Shown in pieces: positions 4,888 through 5,439 of a DNA stretch of 5,439 nt. Position 1 is the stretch's first letter; each line of letters begins with the position of its first letter. Where the stretch lies: positions 1-5,439 of the forward strand of contig JBBSGP010000115.1 in NCBI GenBank assembly GCA_038253885.1, given 5' to 3'. A model generated the notes under the pieces. That model ran no database searches and was not told the DNA's origin. It saw nothing but the letters and a program-made list of their open reading frames with translations. A program made the position numbers and the translations under genes. This stretch comes from JALZAQ01 sp038253885 (lineage in GTDB: Bacteria; Gemmatimonadota; Gemmatimonadetes; Gemmatimonadales; Gemmatimonadaceae).

Positions 4888-5439
4888 ATGGCTCTCTGCC
4901 GTTCTGTCGGCACGCTGGTAGAACGCTGCGGTCTTCTGCTCATCCTCGCCGCCTGCACGGAGAGCCGCGCGCCGGGTGCGGACAGTGCCGTGGTGCGCGC
5001 GCCCGCCACCGGCCTGTCCGGAGCCCGAATAGCCGCCGGTGCGCCGGCGTCTGATTCGGGACAGTGGACGTTTCCGGCGAAGGATTATGCGAACAGCCGG
5101 TACAGCGAGCTGTCACAGATCACCCCCGAGAACGCGAAGGCTCTCAAGGTGGCCTGGACGTTCTCGACCGGAGTGTTGCGGGGACACGAAGGTGCGCCGC
5201 TGGTGGTGAACAACACGATGTACTTCACCACACCTTTCCCCAACGTGGCCTACGCGCTCGATCTCACGCGGCCCGGCAATCCACTCAAGTGGAAGTATCG
5301 CCCCAACACGGCCCAGGCCTCGATCGGGATCGCTTGCTGCGACGTTGTGAATCGCGGCGCGTCGTTCGCGAAGGGCAAGATCGTCTACAACCTGCTGGAT
5401 GGGCACACGGTCGCCCTCGATGCGGAGAGCGGTCGGCAG
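4888..5439 (+). CDS. PQQ-dependent methanol/ethanol-type dehydrogenase, N-terminal part (3' end outside window)
   Basis: The visible 184 residues are the start of a PQQ-dependent alcohol dehydrogenase, an extracytoplasmic eight-bladed beta-propeller that oxidises primary alcohols with pyrroloquinoline quinone plus Ca or a lanthanide and passes electrons to a cytochrome c. GHEGAPLVV carries Glu101, matching MxaF Glu55 that contacts PQQ. IACCDVVNRG carries vicinal Cys150-Cys151 (MxaF Cys103-Cys104, the disulfide stacked on PQQ) and Arg156 (MxaF Arg109). TPFPNVAYALDL and DGHTVALDAESG are first-blade elements. The N-terminus has a short hydrophobic run ending LAAC with Cys23, suggesting a lipoprotein followed by a ~35-residue low-complexity Ala/Gly linker before QWTFPAKDY. 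The second metal-binding Asp that separates lanthanide (XoxF-type) from calcium enzymes lies beyond the window, so no symbol is given. It is transcribed divergently from the sigma-factor operon. Confidence 0.88.
   Translation, partial: MALCRSVGTLVERCGLLLILAACTESRAPGADSAVVRAPATGLSGARIAAGAPASDSGQWTFPAKDYANSRYSELSQITPENAKALKVAWTFSTGVLRGHEGAPLVVNNTMYFTTPFPNVAYALDLTRPGNPLKWKYRPNTAQASIGIACCDVVNRGASFAKGKIVYNLLDGHTVALDAESGRQ

Noticed and set aside
5113..5406. A 97-codon minus-strand open frame inside the PQQ dehydrogenase gene
   Set aside because: Antisense shadow of a frame containing the diagnostic Cys-Cys and PQQ-site motifs.

Overview
The window is GC-rich (roughly two thirds G+C by eye) and densely coded. 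It has the look of an environmental bacterium with many ECF sigma factors, TPR/CHAT proteins and lipoproteins. Gemmatimonadota fits best, with Acidobacteriota or Myxococcota possible. That assignment is inference from gene content and codon use; there is no rRNA or other taxonomic marker here. No gene-free stretch exceeds 300 bases; the two longest are 163-344 (or 163-279 if a small ORF is real) and 4705-4887, and both contain inverted repeats.

Left end (1-~800, plus strand). The window opens in the last 53 codons of a GH27-type alpha-galactosidase. A leader follows with three consecutive inverted repeats, a good ribosome binding site and a 22-codon ORF whose stop overlaps (ATGA) the likely start of an unrecognised small membrane protein with about four TM segments.

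Centre (811-4704, minus strand). Three tightly packed genes form one operon, read right to left: an ECF-type sigma factor, a zinc-finger (HxxxCxxC) single-pass membrane protein that is probably its anti-sigma factor, and an 892-residue TPR-CHAT protein. The first two genes are 4 nt apart and the last two overlap as GTGA, so translational coupling is likely. The TPR-CHAT protein begins at the GTG overlap and from there has a clean lipoprotein signal peptide (lipobox IVAC, Cys23). The caspase-like His/Cys dyad is intact, which predicts a membrane-anchored, extracytoplasmic CHAT peptidase tied to a sigma/anti-sigma pair. This is the most interesting content of the window.

Right end (4705-5439). 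A divergent intergenic region carries a perfect 12-bp inverted repeat with a 55-bp spacer, placed around weak, overlapping back-to-back promoter candidates. The plus-strand gene beyond it is the N-terminal third or so of a PQQ-dependent methanol/ethanol-type dehydrogenase with the diagnostic vicinal Cys-Cys; it also appears to be a lipoprotein and runs off the window end.

How the parts connect: the sigma/anti-sigma/CHAT operon reads as a self-contained envelope-signalling unit. The only visible link to the PQQ dehydrogenase is the shared divergent control region. The alpha-galactosidase and the small membrane protein have no evident link to the operon.
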